Source of the DNA: an uncultured Clostridia bacterium
GTDB lineage: Bacteria > Bacillota > Clostridia > Christensenellales > Borkfalkiaceae
Direction: 5' to 3'
DNA length: 64,000 nucleotides
NCBI GenBank assembly: GCA_947053655.1
Contig: CAMRTO010000004.1
Location: 1-64,000, forward strand
Part shown: positions 43,482 through 52,766 of the stretch, piece by piece
Numbering within the stretch: position 1 is the stretch's first letter
How the letters are laid out: every line of letters begins with the position of its first letter
Position numbers and translations under genes: made by a program
The notes under the pieces: model-generated
What the model was told of the DNA's origin: nothing
The model's input: the letters and a program-made list of their open reading frames with translations, nothing else
Databases searched by the model: none

Positions 43482-45914
43482 TCAATACATGGGAATGTAG
43501 GAAACGGAGGCGGAAATCGTCATCATTATGAAAATCATACAGCATGCAATCGCGCCCGTCCAGACGTTGCCCGTCAGCTTGTAGAACAGTCTGTTGAATA
43601 TCGGCAGCAGGAACATCATAACCACAAGTCCGAAAACCATGTTCACGTACAGCCAGACCTCGTTGCCGGCGGGACCGCCGTAGTAGCCGTAGAAGGGCGT
43701 GCCCGTCGTAAAGTAACATACGTAATTTATCAGCAGTATGAACGCAAGCCCCACGCTGTTTGCAAGCGCGCCGACAAGCATTACCTTCCATTCGCTCCAA
43801 CCCTCGCGCCCGATACTGCAATTCAGCCTTATCGAGTTCGAGATATAGAATATGAAAATTATAGGCATGTATTCGAGGGCGGTTACGAACATTCTCGCGT
43901 TGAGCGGCGCCGCCGAAATAAGCATGAACCTGAAATCCTGATGGAAAGTCCAGTAACTGAGCTGTACGAGGAAGTAGAACACGCCGAACGCGCCGAATGC
44001 AAGAAGCAGGGTTTTAAGCACGTTCAGAAGCACGCCCGTCGGACCGTTGCCGCCTATCTTTATTGCTTTGAATTTATCCCAGTCGTACCCGGGCTTGATA
44101 CCCTTTACCTTGAACACGATATATTCGTAAAGGTTTTCTATAAGCGTCGTGCCGAAGAAAATAACAAGTCCTATCGTGCCGTTTATCGCCGCCCACAGCA
44201 GTATAGCGTTTATCATACGCGCGGGGAAGGTGTAGGTGAACACGCTTGCGGAGTTGCCCGTGGGGAATATCTCTATGGAAAGGTTTGCAAGAGGAATGTA
44301 GTCCAGACAGGCTATTATTGCGGTAAGCAGCAGACACGACCAGAATATGACCTTGTGCGCAACCGTTTTATGCCGCGTCGCCGCAGCGTTAACCGAAACG
44401 GGTTTTGCCCCGCCGACCGCGCTCATTACCGCGCTGCCTGCATTGCCGTCCAAACCGTTTCCGGACGCTGCGTCTTCGGGCGTTTTCTCCTTTGCCGCGC
44501 CCGCTTTAAGCGTTGCGAAGAAGGGCGTCTTCATAAGCACCGCGCACAGCGAAATTATAAACGTGAACGCCGCCGCAAGCGCAATGCCGTTGGAAAATTC
44601 TTTCCCGAACCATATCTGGCGCGAACCGCTTTTGCCCGAATTCATGCCGAGAGAGGTATCGAAGAAGTCTACGGTGTTTTTAATGCTTTCCCTGTCGTAC
44701 ATTTCGAAGCAGTGGTTTGTCTTTTCGCGGTGGACTATCCTGTAAGTGCCGTCGGACATGTCGCCGTAGCCGTAGTCGTAAGCAACCTTGTCGTATCCGT
44801 TGTTGCTTCCGCTTACTTCGTTTATGAACCGCAGACTTATCACCTCGAAGGCGGAGGTGTCCGCCTGATAGCGGAAGGCGCCCTCGTCGTAATATGCGTA
44901 GGACATTGCGGCGTTGCAGTTAAGGTTTTTGTACTTGTTGGCGGAGGAGGTCTTTATATATCCCGAAATGTAGAGGGATTTTATTACGCTCTCCTTAAAG
45001 CTGGAGCCTGCCATGTCGGAGGCGAGTGTGCATACGTTGCCGCCGCCTGCCGAGTGTCCAACTGCGCCGAAGCGGTTTTTATCGCAGAATTTGAAGTCGT
45101 CCGTGTTGTTGTAAACGTATTGGACAAGGTATTCTATGCCGTTCGCGCCGGTTGTGGAGGTTTCCGTCGTGGAGCCCTGACCGCCGGGGTCCATGCAGAA
45201 CACAACGGCGCCGCGCCTTGAAAGCTCCATGCAATACTGCGACATCGTAGCCTTTGTGCGGGTGAACCCCGGGAGGACGAACACCGTCGCCGCGGGCTTT
45301 TCCTCGGTTGCGGACTTGGGTCTGTACATAGTTACGGCGTAGGTCGTATCGTTTTCCATTACGAATTTTTTACCGTTTATTTCGCCGTTGTTGTAGTAAT
45401 AAGTCATGTCGTGCGTCAGTGTGAAGTCGCTTACCTTTACGCTGAAGCCCGAGGTTTCGAAGCACATAGCGGTGAAGCCTGCAATAATTATCATGCCGAA
45501 CGCAACGCACATCGTTATGAAAGATTTCGCCCTGTAAAAGGGTTTTTTTACAATCGTTTTTTCGGGTTTTACTTCCCGGGCTTCGACATTTTCCCGCACG
45601 GTTACAAGTCTGTCTTCCGTATTGCGGAAGTAAGCTATGCCGTCGAGAATAAACGCGGGCGGGCATACTATGCTTAAAATCCAGCAGACGAGAAGCTTTG
45701 TGTTTTCCTTCTTTTCAAGCTGTGCTTGCGTCATTTTTTCCCTGACGGAGGTAATTACAAAGCCGTCGTATAACGAAACAAGCCCGAATATCAGGAAAAG
45801 CCAGTACCAGTTGTTCGACAGCGCGAAGAAGCACGCCGCCAAAGTTATCCAAAGCCCCGCAAACACGTAACAGCATACGGAAGCGGCTTTTAAAAGCTTT
45901 CTTTTAAGATACAT
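43482..45914 (-). CDS. Membrane-embedded alpha/beta hydrolase, 810 aa
   Basis: Two or three N-terminal membrane segments (residues 10-80, and one near 135-155) lead to an extracellular alpha/beta hydrolase (about 165-440) with VFVLPGFTRTKATM (oxyanion region), nucleophile elbow GHSAGGGN and a C-terminal His in KTNHCFEMY. The last 350 residues hold about seven further membrane segments. Such a hydrolase followed by a multi-span domain suggests action on a lipid or polymer at the membrane. Substrate unknown. It is the last gene of a three-gene operon and starts 3 bp after the preceding stop. Confidence 0.75.
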   Translation of the reverse strand: MYLKRKLLKAASVCCYVFAGLWITLAACFFALSNNWYWLFLIFGLVSLYDGFVITSVREKMTQAQLEKKENTKLLVCWILSIVCPPAFILDGIAYFRNTEDRLVTVRENVEAREVKPEKTIVKKPFYRAKSFITMCVAFGMIIIAGFTAMCFETSGFSVKVSDFTLTHDMTYYYNNGEINGKKFVMENDTTYAVTMYRPKSATEEKPAATVFVLPGFTRTKATMSQYCMELSRRGAVVFCMDPGGQGSTTETSTTGANGIEYLVQYVYNNTDDFKFCDKNRFGAVGHSAGGGNVCTLASDMAGSSFKESVIKSLYISGYIKTSSANKYKNLNCNAAMSYAYYDEGAFRYQADTSAFEVISLRFINEVSGSNNGYDKVAYDYGYGDMSDGTYRIVHREKTNHCFEMYDRESIKNTVDFFDTSLGMNSGKSGSRQIWFGKEFSNGIALAAAFTFIISLCAVLMKTPFFATLKAGAAKEKTPEDAASGNGLDGNAGSAVMSAVGGAKPVSVNAAATRHKTVAHKVIFWSCLLLTAIIACLDYIPLANLSIEIFPTGNSASVFTYTFPARMINAILLWAAINGTIGLVIFFGTTLIENLYEYIVFKVKGIKPGYDWDKFKAIKIGGNGPTGVLLNVLKTLLLAFGAFGVFYFLVQLSYWTFHQDFRFMLISAAPLNARMFVTALEYMPIIFIFYISNSIRLNCSIGREGWSEWKVMLVGALANSVGLAFILLINYVCYFTTGTPFYGYYGGPAGNEVWLYVNMVFGLVVMMFLLPIFNRLFYKLTGNVWTGAIACCMIFIMMTISASVSYIPMY

Positions 45915-45917
45915 ATT

Positions 45918-47540
45918 TTACACCCCCTCGGTCTTAAACAGCGCGCGTGCGCTTTCGTCGGTTTTGAACCACCCGAACACCGCCGCCGCAATTTCGCTTG
46001 TGCTTCTTTCAAGCAGAAGTATGCGCCTGTCGGTAATTGTCGCGCCCATTTGCACGTTGTCTATCTGTTCTTTTACGGCAATCCCCGTGTAGGCTTTAAG
46101 TCCGAGCATAACGTCAACGTCGCCGTCGGCGTTTACCGCTGCCGCAACGTCTGCCACCGCGGATTGCTCGTAAAATTTAACGGTGATTTCGATACTGTTT
46201 AAATCCTTGCCCTGCGCGGCGAGCCAACTTTTTATGCCCCCAACGGCTTTTTCCATAATAGCTTCGTCCAGACCGGACTTGGAGCTTTTCCACCAGCCTA
46301 TGACAAGCGTCTGCTTTTCGGAAGGGTCGGGAGGAATGACTGGCTCGGTGGGCTTTGCAAGCAAGTCTGCCGCGTTGCCCGCTTCTATCCAGTCGAACAC
46401 CTTGTTTACGAGCGCGGTGTCGGTTATCCTTGTAATGTAGCGGGTCTTGCCGCCCATTGCAATGCTGCCGATATTTTCGATAAAGTCCTTGCCCTCGACC
46501 ATGTTGCCTTTTAGCGGATCGTTTATGTTTCCGCCCCAGCCCAGCATTATGTCCACGTCGCCGTCGCTCATAATGTTTCCGCAGGAGGTCGCGACGTCGT
46601 CGCAGTATGCGCGCAGTCTTATTGTCAAATCGTTTACGTTGAAGCCTTCCGCCGTAAGGTACGCGTTAAGTCCCGCCGTAAAGTTGTCTATTATCGTCTG
46701 CGTAAGTCCGGAAACGCTGTTGTCGTACCAGGCAACGACAAGTCGGCTTTCGGAGGCGGGGATAGGGTCGTCGGGATTGACGGGAGGAGGGGTTGCGCCC
46801 TCGCCGTACTCGTTCTGAATCCAGGTATATACAAGGTTGCAAAGCTCGGTATCGGTCAGCCTCGTCGCATACCGTGCCGTGCTTCCTACCTGTACTTTAC
46901 CTACGTGGTCAATATAGTTTTCGCCCTTAATCCAGCCCGCCTGCTGTTGCAGGTTGCTTGCCGAGGACCAGCCGACCATTATGTCTACGTCGCCGTCCTT
47001 GGCTATTGCCGAACAGCTGTCTCCGACCTGACCCGTGTAGCCGCGGATAACTATATCCATGCTTTCGGGTGTGTAATTTTGGGTGGTAAGGTATGCGTAA
47101 AGGTTGGTTTTGAAGCCGTCCATGTCCGCCTGCGTTATGCCGGAGACGCTTCTGTTGTACCAGGCAACCACAAGGTCGCGCTTGGGAATGGGAACGAATA
47201 CCGCGCGCAATGTCACGCTTTGGTTTTTATCCTTAACGTAATCCTTTACGTCGTCGTAGCGCACAAGTCCCGTGTTGGGTATGACGGGCACTTCGTCCGC
47301 CTGTTCGTCCGTCCAGCTTTCCCAAACCGTCCAGCCCTTGAACGTTTTTTCCGCGGGCGGCTCGGGTTCGGGTACGACCGCATTGTTGAAAATGTTTACG
47401 GTGTAACAGCCGTAATACTGCCCGTTCACGTTTAAAACGACCTGTAAGTCTTTTTCAAACGCTCTCACGCCGGCGCATCCGCACAGCGCGGTCAGGCACA
47501 TCAGCACCGCAATCAAAGCGGCTATCAAATGCTTTTTCAT
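45918..47540 (-). CDS. Lipoprotein with three copies of an unknown ~125-aa domain
   Basis: A lipobox near LTALCGC is followed by a variant InlB-like repeat (FKGWTVWESW). Three homologous domains then start at about residues 121, 263 and 407. Each opens LVVAWYnnSVSGLTQ (third copy LVIGWWKSSKSGLDE), contains DGDVDIMVGW or DGDVDVMLGL, and ends with a helix LVxxVFxWIxx. The DGDVDIM pattern and alpha/beta layout resemble half of a periplasmic-binding-type fold, but I cannot name the family. Probably a surface binding protein working with its operon neighbours. Confidence 0.7.
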   Translation of the reverse strand: MKKHLIAALIAVLMCLTALCGCAGVRAFEKDLQVVLNVNGQYYGCYTVNIFNNAVVPEPEPPAEKTFKGWTVWESWTDEQADEVPVIPNTGLVRYDDVKDYVKDKNQSVTLRAVFVPIPKRDLVVAWYNRSVSGITQADMDGFKTNLYAYLTTQNYTPESMDIVIRGYTGQVGDSCSAIAKDGDVDIMVGWSSASNLQQQAGWIKGENYIDHVGKVQVGSTARYATRLTDTELCNLVYTWIQNEYGEGATPPPVNPDDPIPASESRLVVAWYDNSVSGLTQTIIDNFTAGLNAYLTAEGFNVNDLTIRLRAYCDDVATSCGNIMSDGDVDIMLGWGGNINDPLKGNMVEGKDFIENIGSIAMGGKTRYITRITDTALVNKVFDWIEAGNAADLLAKPTEPVIPPDPSEKQTLVIGWWKSSKSGLDEAIMEKAVGGIKSWLAAQGKDLNSIEITVKFYEQSAVADVAAAVNADGDVDVMLGLKAYTGIAVKEQIDNVQMGATITDRRILLLERSTSEIAAAVFGWFKTDESARALFKTEGV

Positions 47541-47550
47541 TTTTTCCTCC

Positions 47551-48726
47551 TTATTTAGCTGTCGCCGCAGTGTACGCCGCGTTTTTCAAAACGGTTGCGG
47601 TTGCTTCGTCAAGCCCTGCGTTGTAGGTCAGGCTTCTCGTATCCACGCCCAGTATCGTCGCCGCGTGAACGCAGGCGGAAAGGTAAGAGCCTTCCTTTGA
47701 GGGGTGGCGGTTGTCGGCGTTGTAAAGGTTTATTTCCTTGTTGCTTTCATACACCGCGCCGAAAGCCGTGCCTACGTTGCAGACCTTTGCGTCAATCTGC
47801 TTTGCAACGTTATCGTATGCGGTTTTAAGCAGCGCGCTTGTTTCAACTATTTTGTCGTTGTATTCGGGGAAGCCCCAGGTCGCGTACATATAAATTTTGC
47901 AACTGTCCTGCGTTGCGTAAATGCTTTTGCCGAGCGTTTTCGCCCCGTCGAGGAACATATCGTAACTTAAAAGCGGACGGGTGCTCTGTTCCTGTAAAAC
48001 TACATAGTCGTAGTCGGAACGGGCATTCAGCTTGGCGTAAACCTGCGCGCCGTATTCGTCGGCGGGGTCTGCAAACTGGGAAAGATTGTGCGAGCCGCAG
48101 GTCACGGATTCTACTATAACGTTTTCCTCCGCAGCGGAAGCTATCTGCGCAAAGAGGGAGGGCATGTCGTTATAGAAGGTAAAGCTGTTTCCTATAAAAA
48201 GAATTTTCTTCGTCTCCCAGAAGCTTGCCGCGCCGTCCTTCAAATGCCAGTAGTATCCGCCGTTCGCGGGCTTGGTTTCCGAATACATATAAATCTTTGC
48301 GCCTTCGGGTGCGGATATCTGCGCGCGTGCGCATACTTTGGTATCTTGCGAAAAGGAATTTTCCCCTATCGCGGTAACGCTTTGCGGCAGAATGACGGAT
48401 TTAACGTAACAGCAGTTTTTAAAGGTGTTGTTTCCTACGGCGGTAATGCCTTCGGACAGTACAATTTCGGTTACCCTGCCGGATTTACCGTACCAGGGCG
48501 CGTTTTTTTCCGAAGAAAAATCCTTTATCCCGCCGTTTCCCTCTACCGTAAGGATATAACCGTAATTTCCGTTGTCCGTAAAACGCGCCGTAATTTCTCC
48601 GCCGTCGGCGGCTATTTTCCATACGGTCTGCTCCTTGCCGGTACAACCGCCCGCAAAAACCGCCGCCGCTATTGCCGTAACGGAAATTATCAGGCAGAAA
48701 AGTACAGTAAGTTTCTTTTTCATCAT
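47551..48726 (-). CDS. Lipoprotein with leucine-rich repeat and SGNH/DUF4886 hydrolase domain
   Basis: Signal peptide with lipobox FAGGC. Residues about 45-140 form a BspA-type leucine-rich repeat (VTEIVLSEGITAVGNNTF, VKSVILPQSVTAIGENSF). Residues 165-390 match a DUF4886/SGNH-type hydrolase: block I KILFIGNSFTFYNDMPS with the nucleophile Ser, an Asn/Gln block (VVLQEQST), and the C-terminal NRHPSKEGSYLSA holding the Asp/His pair. Such enzymes usually remove acyl groups from carbohydrates. AAGGAG precedes the start. It heads the operon with the triplicated-domain lipoprotein and the membrane hydrolase. Confidence 0.8.
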   Translation of the reverse strand: MMKKKLTVLFCLIISVTAIAAAVFAGGCTGKEQTVWKIAADGGEITARFTDNGNYGYILTVEGNGGIKDFSSEKNAPWYGKSGRVTEIVLSEGITAVGNNTFKNCCYVKSVILPQSVTAIGENSFSQDTKVCARAQISAPEGAKIYMYSETKPANGGYYWHLKDGAASFWETKKILFIGNSFTFYNDMPSLFAQIASAAEENVIVESVTCGSHNLSQFADPADEYGAQVYAKLNARSDYDYVVLQEQSTRPLLSYDMFLDGAKTLGKSIYATQDSCKIYMYATWGFPEYNDKIVETSALLKTAYDNVAKQIDAKVCNVGTAFGAVYESNKEINLYNADNRHPSKEGSYLSACVHAATILGVDTRSLTYNAGLDEATATVLKNAAYTAATAK

Positions 48727-48752
48727 TTTCTCCTTATCATATTATTATATAT

Positions 48753-49931
48753 TTACGACTTTATTTTCGCCGCGCCGGATTTTACTGCGGCTTCCGCTAC
48801 GGCTTTGGCAACGCTTTTATGCGCGGCTTTGTCGTAGGCGTAGGGCAGTATGTAGTCGCGCGCAAGCTGGTTGTCGGTTACGCAGTCCGCAATGCCCTTT
48901 GCCGCGGCAACCATCATTTCCGTGTTTACCGTGTTCGCCCTTACGTCAAGCGCGCCGCGGAAAAGTCCGGGAAATACAAGCACGTTGTTTATCTGGTTGG
49001 GGTACTCGGAGGAGCCCGTTCCCACTATAAACGCGCCCGCGTCCAAAGCGTCCTGCGGGTTTATCTCGGGCACGGGATTCGCGCAGGGGAAAAGTATGGG
49101 CTTATCCGCCATGGATTTAACCATATCCTTCGTGACGCAGTTGGGGCCGGAAACGCCGATAAACACGTCCGCGCCGCGCATAGCGTCCGCAAGCTTGCCT
49201 TTAAGGTGCGGCTTGTTCGTAACCTTTGCAATTTCCTTTTGCGCGGGGTTAAGCCATTCCTCGCCCTCGCAGACTATTCCCTTCAAATCGCAAAGGGTCA
49301 CGTCCTTTACGCCGTACAGCATTAAAAACTTGGCTATCGCAATGCCCGCCGCGCCCGCGCCGTTTATTACGACCTTTATTCCGTCCTTTTTCTTGCCGGA
49401 AAGCTTTAAGGCGTTTATAAGCGCCGCCGTCATGACTATTGCCGTGCCGTGCTGGTCGTCGTGAAAGACGGGGATATCCAGCTCCTCTTTAAGCCGAGTT
49501 TCTATCTCGAAGCAGCGGGGCGCAGAAATGTCCTCCAAATTAATTCCGCCGAAGGAGCCGGAAATAAGCTTTATCGTATTTATAATTTCGTCCGTGTCCT
49601 TGGATTTGATGCATATGGGGTAGGCGTCCACGTTTCCGAAAGCCTTGAAAAGCGCGCACTTGCCTTCCATAACGGGCATGCCTGCCTCGGGACCGATGTC
49701 GCCCAATCCCAAAACCGCCGTGCCGTCGGTAATTACGGGAACGGTGTTCCAGCGGCGCGTCAGATCGAAGCTTTTTTCCGTAACGTTGTGTATCGCCATG
49801 CACGGCTCCGCAACGCCGGGCGTGTACGCAAGCGAAAGCGCCTCCCTGCTTTCTACGGGCACGCGGCAGACCGTCTCTATCTTGCCCTTCCACTGCGCGT
49901 GCTTAATTAAAGATTGTTCTCTGTAATTCAT
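48753..49931 (-). CDS. NAD(P)-dependent malic enzyme
   Basis: Decarboxylates malate to pyruvate with reduction of NAD(P). The short bacterial form (392 residues, no phosphotransacetylase tail) shows the catalytic Tyr in LSLAYTPGVAEPC, the metal-binding VFHDDQHGTA, and the nucleotide fold INGAGAAGIAIAKFL. AAGGAG precedes the ATG. Divergent LysR gene and a symmetric promoter suggest that the neighbour regulates it. The cofactor preference is not clear from the sequence. Confidence 0.94.
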   Translation of the reverse strand: MNYREQSLIKHAQWKGKIETVCRVPVESREALSLAYTPGVAEPCMAIHNVTEKSFDLTRRWNTVPVITDGTAVLGLGDIGPEAGMPVMEGKCALFKAFGNVDAYPICIKSKDTDEIINTIKLISGSFGGINLEDISAPRCFEIETRLKEELDIPVFHDDQHGTAIVMTAALINALKLSGKKKDGIKVVINGAGAAGIAIAKFLMLYGVKDVTLCDLKGIVCEGEEWLNPAQKEIAKVTNKPHLKGKLADAMRGADVFIGVSGPNCVTKDMVKSMADKPILFPCANPVPEINPQDALDAGAFIVGTGSSEYPNQINNVLVFPGLFRGALDVRANTVNTEMMVAAAKGIADCVTDNQLARDYILPYAYDKAAHKSVAKAVAEAAVKSGAAKIKS

Positions 49932-49988
49932 GTATTCTCCTTAATATGAAATTTTTTTACTTTTTTTGATAAAAAGTTACAATTGTTA

Positions 49989-50022
49989 TTTACATTATAA
50001 TATCGGCATGATATAATGTAAA
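49989..50022. promoter_or_regulatory. Perfectly symmetric bidirectional promoter (malic enzyme / lysR)
   Basis: TTTACATTATA and its exact reverse complement TATAATGTAAA are separated by 12 bp. Each arm holds the -35 (TTTACA) for one direction and the -10 (TATAAT) for the other. Both promoters have 17-bp spacers, and both predicted starts lie about 50 bases from their start codons. Confidence 0.75.
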
Positions 50023-50073
50023 ATGATAATATAACATAGCAATCATAACAAAAGCGCATATATGAGGTACAAT

Positions 50074-50970
50074 ATGAATTACGAGTATTACAAAATTTTT
50101 TATTTTGTCGGCAAGCATAAAAACATAACCAAAGCCGCGGCGGAGCTTTATTCCAGCCAGCCCGCGGTGACCCGCGCGATACAGAATTTGGAAAACGAGC
50201 TTAACTGCCGCCTTTTCGTCAGGAACAAGACGGGTGTGGAGTTCACGCACGAGGGGCGGACGCTTTTCGACTATGTAAGCGTTGCCCAAAGCCAGCTTTT
50301 AAAGGGAGAGGAGGAGGTCGGCCGCGCCGTCGGCGTGGAAAGCGGCACGGTGTACCTTGCAACGACGGTGACGGCGCTGTACGGGTTTTTATTCGAATTT
50401 TTAGACGAATTCCACATGAAAAAATTCCCGGGGGTAAAATTCAAAATAAGCACGGGCTCCACAAATTCGTGTATAGAGCAGTTGAGGAAGGGCATTGCCG
50501 ACCTTGCATTCGTTTCCACGCCGTGCGGGGCAATCAAGGATTTGAACAGGGTGGATATAAAAAATTTCGGCGACGTGCTCATCGCCGGCGGCAAGTTTAG
50601 CGGGCTTAAAGACAAAACTTTGAAGTTGGAGGACCTGAAAAAATATCCTTTGGTGTGCCTCAGGCGCAGCATGCAGTTAAGGCAGTTTATGGATTCGGTC
50701 ATGGAGGAAAACGGACTGACCGTCACGCCCGATATAGAGGCGGACAGCGCGGATTTGATAGTCCCCATGGTCGGGCACAATTTCGGGCTGGGCTTTGCGC
50801 CCGCGGACATGGCGAAGCCCGCGATAGATTCGGGCGAGGTTTTCGAGGTAAAGCTGGAAACACCTCTGCCGTCAAGAAAAATTTGTCTTATTTCCGACCC
50901 GCACCACCCGCATACCGGCGCCTCGCGCGAGCTTTACAGAACGGTCGTAAATTCAGTTAAACCTGTATAA
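50074..50970 (+). CDS. LysR-family transcriptional regulator
   Basis: N-terminal winged helix-turn-helix NITKAAAELYSSQPAVTRAI and the LysR linker helix (LFDYVSVAQSQLLKGEEE) lead to a substrate-binding domain. I choose the ATG at 50074 (MNYEYYKIF), with GAGGT seven bases upstream, not the track start four codons earlier. Divergent orientation from the malic enzyme suggests control of that gene, perhaps in response to malate or another organic acid; this is inference. The gene shares its promoter DNA with maeB through a symmetric palindrome. Confidence 0.92.
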   Translation: MNYEYYKIFYFVGKHKNITKAAAELYSSQPAVTRAIQNLENELNCRLFVRNKTGVEFTHEGRTLFDYVSVAQSQLLKGEEEVGRAVGVESGTVYLATTVTALYGFLFEFLDEFHMKKFPGVKFKISTGSTNSCIEQLRKGIADLAFVSTPCGAIKDLNRVDIKNFGDVLIAGGKFSGLKDKTLKLEDLKKYPLVCLRRSMQLRQFMDSVMEENGLTVTPDIEADSADLIVPMVGHNFGLGFAPADMAKPAIDSGEVFEVKLETPLPSRKICLISDPHHPHTGASRELYRTVVNSVKPV

Positions 50971-51019
50971 TGTTTTAAACGTTTGTCCTGCCGCGCGCCT
51001 GTGTTTTGTCGGCGTAATC

Positions 51020-51515
51020 GTCGGGGCATTGTCATACTGAGGCTCGGAACTTCGTCATTCTGAGGCTTGCCGTAAGGAGCGAAGCGACGGAATAGCGATT
51101 GTTACGCACAGCGTCAATCGCGTCAGTATCTTGAAAGATTCTTCACTGCGTTCAGAATGACAAAAAGCTTCATTCGGAATGACAGCAAAACGTCATCCTG
51201 AGCGTTAGCGAAGGATCTTGAAAAACTGCCACTTTATTCTGCATTATATTATTGAAAAGATTCTTCACTGCGTTTTGCGCATTATTATTGAAAAGATTCT
51301 TCACTGCGTTCAGAATGACAGCAAAACGTCATCCTGAGCGTTAGCGAAGGATCTTGAAAAACTGCTCACTTTATTCTGCATTATATTATTGAAAAGATTC
51401 TTCACTGCGTTCAGAATGACAATGCGGTGCGCAAAGCATCGCTACGCTCGCGCAGAATGACAATAAGGTGCGCAAAGCATCGCTACGCTCGCGCAGAATG
51501 ACAGTAAGGTGCTAA
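51020..51515. repeat. Dense GTCATnCTGAG/GAATGAC repeat cluster
   Basis: Includes the ~80-bp unit at 51059-51138 and two ~140-bp tandem copies, each starting GACAGCAAAACGTCATCCTG and containing CTTTATTCTGCATTATATTA. It ends with AAGCATCGCTACGCTCGCGC units. No gene is present. Confidence 0.85.
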
Positions 51516-51540
51516 GTTGCGCGGAAAAGCGTAAATACAA

Positions 51541-51576
51541 AAAACCGCCGCCCGTCAAAAATGACGGGCGGCGGAC
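51541..51576 (-). terminator. Terminator of ppa
   Basis: CCGCCGCCCGTCA and TGACGGGCGGCGG form a perfect 13-bp stem with T-rich sequence after it on the minus strand. Confidence 0.92.
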
Positions 51577-51594
51577 TGACAGAGAGTAATATGT

Positions 51595-52125
51595 TTATGC
51601 TTCGTATTTATCCTCGTAATTTTTAATGCACTTCCTTATAATTTCCAAAGCGTCGTATTTATGACAAATTTCCTTAACGGTAGTGGTTTTGTGTTCCAGC
51701 ATCTTGTACACTTCGAAAAAGTGCATCATTTCGTCGAAAATATGTTTGGGAAGCTCCTTTATATCATAATAATGCTTATAGTTCGGGTCGGTTAAGGGCA
51801 CGGCTATTATTTTTTCGTCAAGCTCGCCGCCGTCGACCATTTTAATTACGCCGATAGGCATACATTTTATAAGCGTCATGGGAAAGATAGCCTCGTTGCA
51901 CAGCACAAGCACGTCCAGCGGGTCGCCGTCGTCGGCAAGAGTGCGCGGTATAAATCCGTAATTGGACGGATAGACGGTGGAGGTGTATAAAACTCTGTCA
52001 AGCCGCAAAAGCCCCGTTTCCTTGTCCAGTTCGTACTTGGCTTTGCTTCCTTTTGGAATTTCGATAAGCGCTTCGAACTCGTTTTCCTTTATTCTTTCCT
52101 TGTCGATGTCGTGCCAGATGTTCAT
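51595..52125 (-). CDS. ppa: Inorganic pyrophosphatase (family I)
   Basis: Hydrolyses pyrophosphate to drive biosynthetic reactions. Family I soluble enzyme of 176 residues with IEIPKGSKAKYELDKETG, VYPSNYGFIPRTL and the metal site DDGDPLDVLVL. Monocistronic, with its own terminator. Confidence 0.97.
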   Translation of the reverse strand: MNIWHDIDKERIKENEFEALIEIPKGSKAKYELDKETGLLRLDRVLYTSTVYPSNYGFIPRTLADDGDPLDVLVLCNEAIFPMTLIKCMPIGVIKMVDGGELDEKIIAVPLTDPNYKHYYDIKELPKHIFDEMMHFFEVYKMLEHKTTTVKEICHKYDALEIIRKCIKNYEDKYEA

Positions 52126-52257
52126 TTTTTATTTCCCCTTTCGTATATGGAAAATTTTATCATACGCAAAACATAAAGTAAAATGATAATTTATAATACT
52201 TGTTATATCAAAAACGCATGCCTTATTTTATCGGGTTGTACACCTTATTGTTATTCT

Positions 52258-52556
52258 GCGCGAGCGTAGCGATGCTTTGCGCACCGCATTGTCATTCTGA
52301 ACGCAGTGAGCAATCTGTCAGCCTTCCCCCTTTTGGGGGAAGGTGGATTGACCGTAAGGTCAAGACGAATGAGGGGCTAACTCATCAAAACCCCTCATCA
52401 CCGCTACGCGGAGCTGTCTCAACCGCGGCAAAGAAAACCGCGATTTCGGGCACGCAAACGTGTTGCTATACGTTTGCTCATCTCGGACAGCAAAACAACG
52501 GATATCCGTTGTTTTGAGAAATCTGTCCTCGTCCCAAGGGAGAAGCCTTTCAAGAT
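52258..52556. repeat. Palindromic repeat copy C, inverted and interrupted
   Basis: Read on the minus strand, this is the same element as copies A and B. It is split: AGCCTTCCCCC to GCTACGCGGAGCT lies on the left (52320-52413) and CCCAAGGGAGAAGCCTT on the right (52533-52549). A structured insert of about 120 bp separates them, in place of TCT in the intact copies. Confidence 0.8.
52414..52532. repeat. Structured repeat, second copy, inserted in palindromic repeat C
   Basis: Same layout as the insert at 23.45-23.57 kb: CGCGG/CCGCG, then a TTCGG-CACG segment, then GCTCATCTCG, a stem GGACAG/CTGTCC, and the perfect 26-bp palindrome CAAAACAACGGAT/ATCCGTTGTTTTG followed by GAGAAA. Unpaired positions are conserved between copies while the stems differ on both sides. 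Confidence 0.75.
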
Positions 52557-52658
52557 ACTTACGGCAAGCCTCAGTATGACAAATATGCGTCGGTCCGTGC
52601 GGGCAATGCGCCCGAATAAAAAATTTTGTCAAACGCAAAAGTTTTTTGGAAAATTGTA

Positions 52659-52687
52659 TTGACAAATTTCGCACAGTGTATTAAAAT
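52659..52687 (+). promoter_or_regulatory. Promoter of the starch-utilisation locus
   Basis: TTGACA, 17 bp and TAAAAT, with the predicted start near 52695. This leaves an unusually long leader of about 330 nt before the first gene. Confidence 0.8.
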
Positions 52688-52766
52688 GTTAGTAGTTAAA
52701 AAAAATTGATAATTTTTAACATCGATATTCAGGCGTAGCCGCAATTTAAGCGGACAGCCGTTGCAA

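Noticed and set aside
43473-45221. 582-aa plus-strand ORF opposite the membrane hydrolase
   Set aside because: Antisense shadow; the translation is rich in His, Arg and Tyr without domain features, while the other strand has membrane segments and a GHSAGG motif.
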